A DNA stretch of 64,000 nucleotides, from the NCBI RefSeq assembly GCF_014205135.1, contig NZ_JACHMY010000001.1, positions 558,001 through 622,000 on the forward strand. Reading direction: 5' to 3'. The stretch is from Kribbella italica. GTDB taxonomy: Bacteria > Actinomycetota > Actinomycetes > Propionibacteriales > Kribbellaceae. A program made the translations under genes and the position numbers. Below the pieces are notes generated by a model. That model was not told the origin of the DNA, ran no database searches, and saw only the letters and a list, made by a program, of their open reading frames with translations. Every line of letters begins with the position of its first letter. Within the stretch, counting starts at the first letter, position 1. This document shows positions 18,901 to 27,938 of the stretch, one piece after another.

Positions 18901-21123
18901 TCAGAGGTCGGCGTCGGCGGGGGTGTTGGCGGTGGCTAGTTCCTCGTCGGCTCGGACCAGGTAGGGGTCGCGTTCCAGGACGAGGCGGGCGGCGGTGGCG
19001 CCGATGTCGAACCAGAGGCCTACGAGTTCCAGCCGGCCTGCTTCCTCGGCCTTGCGGACGCAGGAGAAGCTGCGGAGGTTTTCCAGCTGGACGGCGACGT
19101 TCGCGACCGAGAGTTTGTCCGCGGGGCTGAGTTTGACGCCGGTGGCCGGGTCGACGATGTCGGGGAGGGCGACGGCCCGGCGTACTGACGGTTCGAGGTG
19201 ACGGAGCCAGGTGCGCAGGCCGGAGCCGTCGTCGTCGACGCTGTCCAGGGCGGCGCCGGCGGCGCCGCAGTGGGAGTGGCCGCAGACGACGATCGAGCTG
19301 ACGCCGAGCACGTCGACGGCGTACTCGACGGCGGCGTCCACGGAGTTGCTGTTCGAGCCGTACGGCGGGACCAGGTTGCCCACGTTGCGGACGCAGAACT
19401 GCTCGCCGGGACCGGTGGTGGTGATCAGGTTCGGCACGATCCGGGAGTCCGCGCAGGTGATGAACAGCTGCGTCGGCTTCTGCCCGTCGGCGGCCAGCTT
19501 GGCCATCATCGGCCGGATCAGGTCGGCCGACTCCTCGAACTCGCGGATCCCGTCCAGCATCGAGGCGCGCTGGTCCGGCGCGGGCACGACCTGCTCGTGC
19601 TGCCAGGGCAGCCGGCGCTTGGCGTCGCCCTTCAGCGCCGCCCGGAACGCCGAGCGGCTGAGCTCGACCGTGCCGCCGCGCGCGATGTGCCCGCGGCGCC
19701 AGTCCTCGATCGCCTCGTACGCCGCGTGGTCCAGGTGATCGACCTGGAGCTTCACGCGGACGTCGGCGCCGGCCGGGACCGTCCGCAGCGTGCGGACCAG
19801 TGACGCGACACCGAGAAACACCAACGTGCCTTGGATCCGTACGGTCCAGACGCCGTTCTCCTCGGCCGCGGTGACCGTTGCCCTCGCCAACCGGTAGAGC
19901 ACCCGGCCGAGCGCGAGCACCAGCCCGGCCAGCACGCCTTCGGCCAGGCCGAGCGCCGCCACGCCGGCCGCGGTCACGACGTACACGAGCAGTTCGTCGT
20001 GGCGCCGCAGGGTGCGGATGTGCGCGAGCTGGACCAGCCGGAGCCCGGTGACGAGCAGCACGCCCGCGAGAGCGGCCATCGGGATCAGCTCGAGCATGGC
20101 GCCGGCCGCGAGCACGAAGACCGCGATCCACAGGCCGTGCATGATCGCCGAGGCGCGGGACTTCGCACCGGCCGCGACGTTGGTCGAGCTACGGACGATG
20201 ACGCCGGTGACCGGCATCCCGCCGAGCGCGCCGGAGACCGCGTTCGCGGCGCCCTGGCCGATCAGCTCGCGGTCCAGGTTGCTGCGCTTGCCACGATGAA
20301 GCTTGTCCACGGCAACGGCCGAGAGCAACGACTCGACACTGGCGACCAGGGCGACGGTCAGCACCGCGGTCCCGATGTCGAGGGCAGTGCCGGACGGCAT
20401 CGCCGGGAGGATCAGCTCCTGCAGCGGGTTGTCCGGCAGGTTGACGCGGGTGACGTCGACCATGAACAGAGCGGCCAGCGCGGTGACCGCGACCACCGCG
20501 ACCAGCGGGGCCGGAACGATCTTCACCTTCGGGATCCGCGGCCAGACCAGCAGGATCACCACCGTCAGCACACCGACGAGGACCGACCCGGCGTGGTGTG
20601 CGAGCAGCTGGTCGGGAAGCCCGCCCAGGTTGGCGATCAGCGAGCTCTGCGCCTGTCCACCGAGAACGACGTGGAGCTGCTGAACGGCGATCGTGACGCC
20701 GATGCCCGCGAGCATGCCGTGCACGACCGCGGGGGACAACGAGAGCGCGAGCCGGCCGATGCGGGTGACACCGAGCAGGATCTGCACCAGGCCGGCCGCG
20801 CAGGTGATGCCCGCGGTGGCGGCCCAGCCGAACTGGCTGACCAGTCCGGCGACGACAACGGTGAGGCCGGCGGCCGGGCCGCTGACCTGGAGAGGGGAGC
20901 CGCCGAGCGCGCCGGCGACCACGCCACCGACGACGGCGGCGACGAGGCCCGCGATCAGCGGCGCCCCGGATGCTGCGGCAATCCCCAAGGACAAGGGGAT
21001 CGCGATCAGGAAGACCACCAGCGAGGCCGGGAGGTCATGACGGACGATGGACCTCCACGCGGCCTGTTCGACAGCAGGCTCGCGCGAAGGCGGGGAGTGG
21101 GATTTGGACTGCGTCTTGGACAT
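18901..21123 (-). CDS. SulP-family anion transporter fused to beta-carbonic anhydrase
   Basis: 740 residues. Residues ~25-410 form a SulP transporter with 10 or more membrane segments (IVRHDLPASLVVFLIAIPLSLG, SGPAAGLTVVVAG). A STAS-like domain follows at ~425-490. From ~535 to the end lies a beta-carbonic anhydrase with zinc ligands Cys557 (CADSR, with Asp559) and His616/Cys619 (GHSHCG). The fusion suggests bicarbonate uptake coupled to CO2/HCO3- interconversion at the inner membrane face. ATG 21123 is taken as start, after GGAGGG; in-frame starts up to 21177 are possible. SulP-CA fusions are known in several phyla. Confidence 0.9.
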   Translation of the reverse strand: MSKTQSKSHSPPSREPAVEQAAWRSIVRHDLPASLVVFLIAIPLSLGIAAASGAPLIAGLVAAVVGGVVAGALGGSPLQVSGPAAGLTVVVAGLVSQFGWAATAGITCAAGLVQILLGVTRIGRLALSLSPAVVHGMLAGIGVTIAVQQLHVVLGGQAQSSLIANLGGLPDQLLAHHAGSVLVGVLTVVILLVWPRIPKVKIVPAPLVAVVAVTALAALFMVDVTRVNLPDNPLQELILPAMPSGTALDIGTAVLTVALVASVESLLSAVAVDKLHRGKRSNLDRELIGQGAANAVSGALGGMPVTGVIVRSSTNVAAGAKSRASAIMHGLWIAVFVLAAGAMLELIPMAALAGVLLVTGLRLVQLAHIRTLRRHDELLVYVVTAAGVAALGLAEGVLAGLVLALGRVLYRLARATVTAAEENGVWTVRIQGTLVFLGVASLVRTLRTVPAGADVRVKLQVDHLDHAAYEAIEDWRRGHIARGGTVELSRSAFRAALKGDAKRRLPWQHEQVVPAPDQRASMLDGIREFEESADLIRPMMAKLAADGQKPTQLFITCADSRIVPNLITTTGPGEQFCVRNVGNLVPPYGSNSNSVDAAVEYAVDVLGVSSIVVCGHSHCGAAGAALDSVDDDGSGLRTWLRHLEPSVRRAVALPDIVDPATGVKLSPADKLSVANVAVQLENLRSFSCVRKAEEAGRLELVGLWFDIGATAARLVLERDPYLVRADEELATANTPADADL

Positions 21124-21340
21124 GGTCGGCACGGGTCCCTCCGGCGTCGGTGCGGGTGCATCAGAACGTCGAAACAAAGAGTGTCGATCTCGTGACTCAT
21201 AGTACCCAGCCGTTCAAGGCCCGACGAGCCCGAATTCGTTGCCGAAGGCTCAGATCGCCGCCACCGTGGCGAAATCGTTGCCTACCGCCCGGAAAGTGGG
21301 TGGCGCGGACATCCGCGCGCAACAGACGGACATCTCCTGT

Positions 21341-22528
21341 TCATCGCGAGACGCGGCGCTCGGCCTCGCCGAGGTCGTTGCGCAGCCGGACGCCGTGCCC
21401 GGGCGCTTCGGTCGCGGCGATCCGGCCGTCGACGATCGGCGGCAGGCCCTCGACCAGTTCGGCGTACCAGGTCCGGAGGAAGGCACGCACGGTTTCCTGG
21501 ATCAGACCGTTCGGCACCGACTGCGTCAGATGGACGCACGCCGCCAACGTCGTCGGGCCGGTGCAGTCGTGCGGAGCGACCGGTACGCCGTACGTGTCCG
21601 CGAGTGCCGCGACCTTGCGCGCCTCGGTCAGCCCGCCCGTCCACTGGACGTCGACGGTGACGACGTCGACCGCACCTCGCTCCAGCAACGGGAGGAAGCC
21701 GCGCCGGCCGACGAGCGTCTCGCCGGTCGCGATCGGTACGTCGACGTCCGCGGACAGCGCGGCCAGAGCGTCGACCGCGTCCGGGCGCATCGGGTCCTCG
21801 ACCCAGTACGGCCGGTACTCGGTCAGCGCCTGCAGGATCGCCGTCGCCCCGCGCCGGTTCCACAGCCCGTGCAGCTCGACCATCAGCTTCATGTCGAACC
21901 CGACCTCTTCGCGGATCGCCTCGATCACCGCCAGCCCGCGACCCAGCTCGCTCGGCGAGATGTCCGTCCCGCCGGTCGCCTCGGCCGCGCGGTCGAACGG
22001 CCAGACCTTCATCCCGGTGATGCCCTCGTCCCACAGGTCGCGGGCCAGCGCGGCCGGGCGGTTGAGGAAGGCATCGAGATCGTCCCAACGGGCCGGAGTC
22101 GTTGCCGGCACACCCCAGTTGTCCGATCGTTGCCTCGTACTCGTACTGATGTATCCCGGTCCCGCGCACGTGTTGTACGTCGGCAACGACTCCTGCACCG
22201 GCCCGCCGAACAGCCGGACCAGCGGCAGCCCGGCCTCCTGCCCGATCAGGTCCCAGAGCGCTAGGTCGATCGCGCCGTTCCCGCGCGTCTCCACCCCGGC
22301 CCCGGCGAACCCCGTGTACGACGCGAGCGCGCGAGCCATCGATTCCGGCGTCGGGTCCGCGGCGCCGAGCAGGACCTCGGCGGCCGACTCGTGCAGGTAC
22401 GCCTCGACCGTCCGGCCGCCGAAGAACGCCTCACCCAGACCGGTCCGCCCGTCGTTGGTGTGCAGCAGCACGAACACGAGGTTCGGCTGGATGCTGGGCC
22501 TGACCGTCTCGACCGCCGTGATCCTCAT
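21341..22528 (-). CDS. Enolase-superfamily enzyme, mandelate racemase/muconate lactonizing group
   Basis: 395 residues with the N-terminal capping domain and a TIM barrel. Metal-site residues can be followed: MVELHGLW (first acid), YWVEDP (Glu) and ATGETLVGRRG (Glu), with APHDCTG supplying the barrel-end His/Asp. A base-position Lys lies in GMKVWPFD. Such enzymes dehydrate or epimerise sugar acids or cycloisomerise lactones; the exact substrate cannot be set. Start ATG 22528 follows AAGGGA; another ATG 21 nt upstream is possible. It is divergent from an SDR gene, which suggests a shared sugar-acid pathway. Confidence 0.8.
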   Translation of the reverse strand: MRITAVETVRPSIQPNLVFVLLHTNDGRTGLGEAFFGGRTVEAYLHESAAEVLLGAADPTPESMARALASYTGFAGAGVETRGNGAIDLALWDLIGQEAGLPLVRLFGGPVQESLPTYNTCAGPGYISTSTRQRSDNWGVPATTPARWDDLDAFLNRPAALARDLWDEGITGMKVWPFDRAAEATGGTDISPSELGRGLAVIEAIREEVGFDMKLMVELHGLWNRRGATAILQALTEYRPYWVEDPMRPDAVDALAALSADVDVPIATGETLVGRRGFLPLLERGAVDVVTVDVQWTGGLTEARKVAALADTYGVPVAPHDCTGPTTLAACVHLTQSVPNGLIQETVRAFLRTWYAELVEGLPPIVDGRIAATEAPGHGVRLRNDLGEAERRVSR

Positions 22529-22562
22529 CGCATGGTCCCTTCTCGTCATGTGGTCCTTACCT

Positions 22563-22582
22563 GTTCCCGCGCGTGCGGAAAC
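22563..22582. promoter_or_regulatory. Inverted repeat in the divergent enolase-SDR promoter region
   Basis: GTTCCCGC-GCGT-GCGGAAAC pairs over 8 bp with one mismatch. It lies midway between the starts at 22528 (minus) and 22616 (plus) and could be the operator of a regulator shared by both. No regulator gene is adjacent. Confidence 0.4.
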
Positions 22583-22615
22583 TACGATCGAGGCAGCCGA
22601 GCCAGGAGAGAGTCG

Positions 22616-23389
22616 ATGGAGCTTCAGTTGTCGGGCAGGACCGCGGTCGTCACCGGGGCGAGCAAGGGAATCGGACTGGCCTGCGCGGAGGCGCTGGCGT
22701 GGGAGGGCGTGCGGGTCACCGGGATCTCCCGCGACCCGGGCAACCTCGCGAAGGCGCAGGCCGAGCTGAAGGCGAAGGGGCTCGAGTACGCCGTCGAGGC
22801 CGTCGACCTGACCGACGCGGAGGCGACGAACGCGGTGTTCGCGCGGATCGGCGTCCCGGACATCCTGATCAACTGCGCGGGCGCGGCCCGGCGTACGCCG
22901 GTCGACGAGCTCGACAGCGTCACGCTGCACGCGGCGATGGAGGCCAAGTACTTCACCTACATGCACGCCACCGGGGCCGTGATCCGCGGGATGGCCGAGC
23001 GCGGCAGCGGCGCGGTCGTCAACGTGGTCGGCCAGGGCGGCCGGCAGGCGAACCCGCTGCACATCGGCGGCGGCGCGGCCAACGCGGCGCTGATGCTCGC
23101 GTCGGTCGGCTACGCGAAGGCGTACGCCGGGCGCGGCGTCCGGGTGAACGTGATCAACCCGGGCCTGACCCGCACCGGCCGCGTCGACGAGGGCCTCGAG
23201 GCCGCCGTCCGCGCCAGCGGCCGGCCGAAGGACGAGCTGCTCACCGAGATGGTGGCCGAGATCCCCCTGGGCCGCGCGGGCGAACCGGCCGAGGTCGCGA
23301 ACCTGGCCGTCTTCCTGGCGTCGCCGCGCGCCAGCTACGTGACGGGCGCGGTCGTCCCGATGGACGGCGGCGTCACCTCGGCGATCTGA
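22616..23389 (+). CDS. SDR-fold protein lacking the canonical Ser-Tyr-Lys
   Basis: 257 residues. The cofactor end is intact: TGASKGIG at 13-20, NCAG at 86-89 and VNVINPG at 177-183. The catalytic stretch is not. After VVNVVGQGG (no Ser at ~139) comes HIGGGAANAAL, where the expected Tyr152 and Lys156 are Gly and Asn. I recall an SDR subgroup with this GGxANAAL element, so the loss may be ancestral rather than decay. It may use another mechanism. Start ATG 22616 follows AGGAGAG. SDR and SUMF1-domain genes are 7 bp apart. Confidence 0.8.
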   Translation: MELQLSGRTAVVTGASKGIGLACAEALAWEGVRVTGISRDPGNLAKAQAELKAKGLEYAVEAVDLTDAEATNAVFARIGVPDILINCAGAARRTPVDELDSVTLHAAMEAKYFTYMHATGAVIRGMAERGSGAVVNVVGQGGRQANPLHIGGGAANAALMLASVGYAKAYAGRGVRVNVINPGLTRTGRVDEGLEAAVRASGRPKDELLTEMVAEIPLGRAGEPAEVANLAVFLASPRASYVTGAVVPMDGGVTSAI

Positions 23390-23396
23390 GGCCGGC

Positions 23397-24059
23397 GTGC
23401 ATCAACCGATGAACCTGCTGGAGGTCGCCGGCGGGCGGGTGCGGTTGGCTGATCGGCGGACCGAGCGGAAGTGGTCCGTCGAGGTAGCCGACTTCCGGCT
23501 GGCCGCGGTCCCGGTGACGCAGGCGGTGTACGCCGAGGTGACCGGGGAGCGACCGAGCACGTCTGCGGGAGACCAGCTGCCGGTGGAGAACGTGTCGTGG
23601 TGGGACGCGGTGCGGTTCTGCAACGTGCTGTCGGAGCGCGAGGGTTTGGCGCCGGCGTACGAGCTGCTGGCGGAGGAGGCCGTGCGGTGGGACCCGGCGA
23701 GCGACGGGTACCGGCTGCCCAGTGAGGCGGAGTGGGAGTACGCGTGCCGCGCGGGCAGCACCGGACCGCAGTACGGGCACCTGGACGAGATCGCCTGGTA
23801 CCGCGGGACGTCTGACGCCCGGGTGCATGAGGTCGGCGGGAAGGCGCCGAACGACTGGGGGCTGTACGACATGCTCGGCAACGTCTGGGAGTGGTGCTGG
23901 GACTACTACGACCCCGAGGTGTACGGCGAGTACCGCGTGCTGCGGGGTGGTGGGTGGTTCGACCAGGCGTGGAGTTGCCGGGCCTCGGTACGGCGGCGGA
24001 GTCATCCGACGTTCCGGATCGACGACGTCGGGTTCCGGGTGGCTAGGAGAACGGTGTGA
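23397..24059 (+). CDS. SUMF1 (formylglycine-generating enzyme-like) domain protein
   Basis: 220 residues, C-type-lectin-like SUMF1 fold: VPVTQAVYAEVTG, VSWWDAVRFCNVLSEREG, YRLPSEAEWEYACRAG, DMLGNVWEWCWDYY, RVLRGGGWF and DDVGFRVAR in order. True formylglycine-generating enzymes have two copper-binding Cys in RGGS(Y/W)xCHxxYC. Here the first is Asp (GGGWFDQAWSCR), so sulfatase activation is unlikely. Other SUMF1 proteins are oxidases or binding modules. GTG 23397 is taken as start because GAGG lies 5 nt upstream; ATG 23409 is too far. It is coupled to the SDR and overlaps DUF427 end to end. Confidence 0.75.
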   Translation: MHQPMNLLEVAGGRVRLADRRTERKWSVEVADFRLAAVPVTQAVYAEVTGERPSTSAGDQLPVENVSWWDAVRFCNVLSEREGLAPAYELLAEEAVRWDPASDGYRLPSEAEWEYACRAGSTGPQYGHLDEIAWYRGTSDARVHEVGGKAPNDWGLYDMLGNVWEWCWDYYDPEVYGEYRVLRGGGWFDQAWSCRASVRRRSHPTFRIDDVGFRVARRTV

Positions 24060-24774
24060 TCGGGCGGTCGACGGGAGTGCCGTCGAGGGTGAGGTCGACC
24101 TTTTCGTTGAAGAAGGCGATGTGGTTGGCGACGGGCAGGAGTGGTGCGGCGGGGAAGTTGTAGGACCAGGCGAGGTCGTCGTACAGCGCCTTGCCGGTGC
24201 GGATGGACCAGTACTGGCTGGTGTGGCCCTTGTACGGGCAGGACGTCGCGGTGTCGGTCGGCTCGAGGTGCGCGAAGGACACCGCGGTGCGCGGGAAGTA
24301 GTAGCGCGGCGGGAGACCGGTCTCGTAGACGATGACGGTCGACGTGGAGTCGGCGAGGACGACACCGTCCAGTGAGACCTGGACGTGGCGGGTGGATTTG
24401 AGGGCGTCGACCCGGGCATAGGGGTTGCGCGGGTGGACGAAGACCTCCTCGTCCTCCTCGAACCAGCTGTCGAGGGCGTCCCACTCGACGCGGACCAGGC
24501 CGGCGAGCTCGCCCTCGTCGTACTGCCAGGCGGTGCCCGACCCGGCCTGCATGACCCGGGCCTCGCCGTGGTGGAAGGTCCGCGTCTCGCCGGTGTCGGT
24601 CAGGACGCCGTCCGCGATGTCGGCGGCCGGCAGGTAGTACTGCGGGTACGGCGGGAACTCCCAGACGTAGACCGCGTTCAGAGTGTCCAGCACGACCTTG
24701 CCGTCGTGCAGGGCGCGGATCCGGCGGGGGACCGGCACGGGCCCGGTCGGGACGATCGGCTCGGGGTAGCTCAT
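24043..24774 (-). CDS. DUF427 family protein (two tandem domains)
   Basis: 243 residues built from two DUF427-like beta units: one around RRIRALHDGKVVLDTLNAVYVWE and a second at HVQVSLDGVVLADSTSTVIVYE. The second is followed by RYYFPRTAVSFAHLEPTDTATSCPYKG, the most conserved DUF427 signature with its CPYKG. The family's role is not established. Start ATG 24774 is clear. The 3' end overlaps the convergent SUMF1 gene by 17 nt. It lies downstream of the GH27 gene behind a terminator. Confidence 0.85.
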   Translation of the reverse strand: MSYPEPIVPTGPVPVPRRIRALHDGKVVLDTLNAVYVWEFPPYPQYYLPAADIADGVLTDTGETRTFHHGEARVMQAGSGTAWQYDEGELAGLVRVEWDALDSWFEEDEEVFVHPRNPYARVDALKSTRHVQVSLDGVVLADSTSTVIVYETGLPPRYYFPRTAVSFAHLEPTDTATSCPYKGHTSQYWSIRTGKALYDDLAWSYNFPAAPLLPVANHIAFFNEKVDLTLDGTPVDRPITPFS

Positions 24775-24789
24775 GCAGCCAGTAAAGAC

Positions 24790-24821
24790 GCGGGACCGGC
24801 CTGAGGAAAGGCCGGCCCCGC
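24790..24821 (-). terminator. Terminator after the GH27 gene
   Basis: GCGGGACCGGCC and GGCCGGCCCCGC form a 12-bp stem with one mismatch around the loop TGAGGAAA, 8 nt after the GH27 stop on the minus strand and before the DUF427 start. Confidence 0.6.
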
Positions 24822-24828
24822 GCGGCGA

Positions 24829-26970
24829 TCAGACGCTGATCCAGTCGATGTCGGCGATGTAGCCGTTCGGGTTGCTGATCTTCAGGGCGTTGGTCCCGGC
24901 GCTGAGCTCGACCGGCAGGTAGGTGACCTGCGGCGTTCCCCAGTCGTTGTCGCCGAGGCCGTGGTAGTTCACCCAGTACGAGTCGGCGTCGTTCACCGTC
25001 AGCATGCTCTGCCGGCTGGTGTCACCGTCGGTGTAGGCGATCTTCACCAGGTACGTCCCGGTCGTCGGCACGGTGATGCCGTTCAGCGTCACCGACGCGT
25101 CGTACCCGATGTTGCCGACCTTCTTGCCGCCGGAGCACAGCGTGCAGTCGCCGGCGCTCGCGTTGCCGGTGAAGGTGCTGGTCGGGGCCTCCGCCTCGTA
25201 CCGGACCGGACCGCCGCCCGACTTCGCGGTCAGGATGGTGGCCGGCGCGCTCGCGTCGGACGACTTGTTGCCCTTCACACCCTTCACCGTGAAGGTGTAG
25301 GAGGTCTGCGGCAACAATCCCTGAACCGTTGTGCCCGGCACCGAGCTGGTCGCAACCTGCTTGCCGTTGGCAAACACCTTGTACGACGTGGCGCCGGTGC
25401 TCGGCTGCCAGGTCAGCGCGGCCGTCGTATGGCTCGTGTCCGTCACGGTCAGATCGGCCGGCCGGCTCGGTGAGGCCGACTGGTTGGGCGTGATCTTGAA
25501 GAGCTTCGACCCGTGCGCGGGCAGCGCGGCGCTGACCTTGCCGGAGACGTTACGCGCGGTCTGCCCGGCCCACACGTCGCGGACCGAAGCCTTGCCAGAG
25601 AGTCCGAGCTGGGCGAAGTTGCCGGTCACGGTCGCGGCGGTGTCGGCCAGGTTGAACAGGCCGACCGTGACGCTGCCGTCCGGGTTCTTCGCGTACCAGG
25701 TCTGCTGCAGCTGGTCCTGGTTCAGCGGCCGGGCCGGGACGCCCGCCTGGTTGATCGCGATCACCTCGCGGTTGGTCAACAGCTTCAGCCCGTACGGGTC
25801 GAGCTTGGTCAGGTCGTCGCCGACGAACAGCGGCGCGGCGTTCATCGCCCAGAACGTCATGGAGCTCTGCCGCTCGACCTCGGTGATGCCGTCCATCGCG
25901 CCGTTGCCGACGTTGATCGCGTCGAGGTTGTTCCAGTGCCCCGGTCCGGCGTCGTCGACCCACTGCGGCAGGTCCCACCAGCGGCCGACCAGCGAGCCGT
26001 TCCAGCGCACGATCGTGTCGCAGTAGCACTCGACGTCGGTGTCGATCCGCCAGCCGTTCGAGTTCGCCTTCCAGGTCTCGGCGTACCGGTGGCTGAGCGA
26101 CCACGACAGCGTGTACATCATCGGGCGGCCGGCGTTCTGGACCGCGCGCCACCAGGCCTCGACGTCCTCGGTGTTGTTGTGGTTCGGGTCGTCCGGCGCG
26201 CCCTTCCACGAGCCCGGACCGACGCCGTCCATCTTGATGAAGTCGACGCCCCAGCCGGCGAACAGCTTCGCGATCGAGTCGGCGTACTTCTGCGCGCACG
26301 GGCTGGTGTAGTCGATCTTGTACGCCTGGTCCCAGCCGTTCGTCGTCCGCAGGTCGGGGTAGACGATGTCGCGGGTGAAGCAGCCCGGCGCGTTGTGGAT
26401 CGGGGTGTTGCCCTCGCGGTAGACGTCGAAGCCGAGGCCGACCACGGTGTAGATGCCGAACTTCAGCCCGAGCTTGTGGAGGTCCTGGCCGACCGCCTTC
26501 ATCCCGCGCGGGAAGCGGGCGAGGTTCGCGGTCGGGCGGCCGTACTCGTCACCGCCGTTCTGCCAGCCGGCGTCGATGTTGATGTACTCGTAGCCGTACG
26601 GCTTGAGCTTGGTCGCCATCGCGTGCGCCTGGGCGAGAATGTTCTTCTCGTTGATGAAGCTGCCCGGGCCGTCGGGGTTCACGCCCGGGTAGTTGGTCGA
26701 CTGCAGGCTCCAGCTGCTCCAGCCCAGGTACGGCTTCGCCGCGACCTGCGGGTGCTTGGCCGGTACGGCGGCCTTGTCCTTCGGCGCCGCGATCGGCGCC
26801 GTGCCCTGGAAGGCGGAGTTTGGCTGGACCAGCGCCGGCTTCGGACCGGGCAGGGAGACGTTGGGCGGGCCGGCGTCGGCAGGAGCGATCGCTACGGCTG
26901 CCGATACCAGGGCGGCAGCCGCGGTGACCACGACCGCGGCGCGACGTTTTCGGCCGGTGGGGACAGGCAT
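24829..26970 (-). CDS. Secreted GH27 glycoside hydrolase with FnIII and carbohydrate-binding module
   Basis: 713 residues. A signal peptide (RKRRAAVVVTAAAALVSAAV, cleavage near ADA) is followed by a GH27 (alpha/beta)8 barrel beginning PYLGWSSWS. The nucleophile is Asp248 in DFIKMDGV and the acid/base lies in GWRIDTDVEC (Asp310/Asp312). A beta-sandwich C-domain follows, then one FnIII domain (~500-585) and a CBM35/51-type module to the end. GH27 includes alpha-galactosidase, N-acetylgalactosaminidase, isomalto-dextranase and beta-L-arabinopyranosidase, so the sugar is unsure. Start ATG follows GGAGG by 8 nt. It is divergent from an alpha/beta hydrolase gene. Confidence 0.88.
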   Translation of the reverse strand: MPVPTGRKRRAAVVVTAAAALVSAAVAIAPADAGPPNVSLPGPKPALVQPNSAFQGTAPIAAPKDKAAVPAKHPQVAAKPYLGWSSWSLQSTNYPGVNPDGPGSFINEKNILAQAHAMATKLKPYGYEYINIDAGWQNGGDEYGRPTANLARFPRGMKAVGQDLHKLGLKFGIYTVVGLGFDVYREGNTPIHNAPGCFTRDIVYPDLRTTNGWDQAYKIDYTSPCAQKYADSIAKLFAGWGVDFIKMDGVGPGSWKGAPDDPNHNNTEDVEAWWRAVQNAGRPMMYTLSWSLSHRYAETWKANSNGWRIDTDVECYCDTIVRWNGSLVGRWWDLPQWVDDAGPGHWNNLDAINVGNGAMDGITEVERQSSMTFWAMNAAPLFVGDDLTKLDPYGLKLLTNREVIAINQAGVPARPLNQDQLQQTWYAKNPDGSVTVGLFNLADTAATVTGNFAQLGLSGKASVRDVWAGQTARNVSGKVSAALPAHGSKLFKITPNQSASPSRPADLTVTDTSHTTAALTWQPSTGATSYKVFANGKQVATSSVPGTTVQGLLPQTSYTFTVKGVKGNKSSDASAPATILTAKSGGGPVRYEAEAPTSTFTGNASAGDCTLCSGGKKVGNIGYDASVTLNGITVPTTGTYLVKIAYTDGDTSRQSMLTVNDADSYWVNYHGLGDNDWGTPQVTYLPVELSAGTNALKISNPNGYIADIDWISV

Positions 26971-27069
26971 GGGGAGTTCCTCCGTCTCGAGGCGGGAGCG
27001 GGGCGCGTGCGGCCGAGCCTAGGTCGGATAAATTTACGGGGTCAAGTAACAAGGCCCGATAACTCTGCG

Positions 27070-27075
27070 TAGGGT
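27070..27075 (+). promoter_or_regulatory. Leaderless -10 box of hydrolase gene
   Basis: TAGGGT lies 7 nt before the ATG at 27083 and no Shine-Dalgarno is present, the usual layout for a leaderless actinobacterial transcript. Confidence 0.45.
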
Positions 27076-27082
27076 TTGCCGC

Positions 27083-27871
27083 ATGCACCTGTACGCCGAG
27101 CGCCGGGGCTCCGGCGAGCCCCTGCTGCTGATCATGGGAATGGCCGGCCACCACCGGATCTGGGGCGAGCCGTTCCTGGCCGGGCTGGCGGAGCGTTTCG
27201 AGGTGCTGACCTTCGACCAGCGCGGGATCGGGACGAGCGATCGCGCCGACGGGCAGTTCAGTACGGCGGAGCTCGCGGACGACGCCGCGCGGGTGATGGA
27301 CGAGGCCGGGTGGACGGACGCGCACGTCTTCGGGATCTCGCTCGGCGGGATGGTCGCGCAGGAGCTGGTGCTGAACCATCGCGCGCGGGTCCGGCGGCTG
27401 ACGCTGGGCTGTACGTCGCCGGGAGTGGGCTCCGGTGAACGGCGTGGAGATTCCGCGCGGGGCGCTGCTGGGATCGGCCCCGGCCCCGAACGGTTGCTGG
27501 CGGCGATGCGGTCGGGGCGCGAGGCGACCGTGCTGCGGACCGGGTTCGAGGTGAACCTGTCGGCCGGGTTCGCGGCCGATCCGGCGCACTTCGCGGCGTA
27601 CCAGGAGGATGCGCTGGCCGCGCGTGTTCCGGTGCCGGTGGTCGGGATGCAGTTCCAGGCGGCCTTGCAGCACAACGCGGTCGACCGGCTGCCGGCGCTC
27701 GACGTACCGGCGCTGGTGATCCACGGGACCGCCGACCAGATGATCCTGCCGACCGAAGGCGAGCGGCTGGCGATGCTGATCCCCGGCGCTCGGCTCGAAC
27801 TGCTCGAAGGTGCAGGGCATCTGTTCTGGCGCGAACAGCCGGAGCGTGTGATCGAACTGCTAAGCAACTGA
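27083..27871 (+). CDS. Alpha/beta hydrolase
   Basis: 262 residues, cytosolic. The fold marks are GEPLLLIMGMAGH (oxyanion strand), LTFDQRGIGTSDR, nucleophile elbow GISLGG with Ser86, an acid in VIHGTADQMI and His in LEGAGHLFW. These resemble the esterase/lactonase-type hydrolases of the RsbQ/BPHD group, but the substrate is not evident. It appears monocistronic: leaderless promoter upstream, and the downstream lysyl oxidase gene has its own strong ribosome site. Confidence 0.85.
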   Translation: MHLYAERRGSGEPLLLIMGMAGHHRIWGEPFLAGLAERFEVLTFDQRGIGTSDRADGQFSTAELADDAARVMDEAGWTDAHVFGISLGGMVAQELVLNHRARVRRLTLGCTSPGVGSGERRGDSARGAAGIGPGPERLLAAMRSGREATVLRTGFEVNLSAGFAADPAHFAAYQEDALAARVPVPVVGMQFQAALQHNAVDRLPALDVPALVIHGTADQMILPTEGERLAMLIPGARLELLEGAGHLFWREQPERVIELLSN

Positions 27872-27923
27872 GACAAACTTAACGTTCGGTGAGCACCGTC
27901 CTACCTGGCGTAGACATCCAGCT

Positions 27924-27931
27924 AGGAGGGG
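27924..27931 (+). promoter_or_regulatory. Strong Shine-Dalgarno that decides an ATC start
   Basis: AGGAGGGG lies 7 nt before an in-frame ATC at 27939 (and 4 nt before another ATC at 27936), but 28 nt before the first canonical start (GTG 27960). In-frame codons back to the stop at 27861 contain no ATG, GTG, TTG or CTG. Confidence 0.6.
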
Positions 27932-27938
27932 ACGGATC

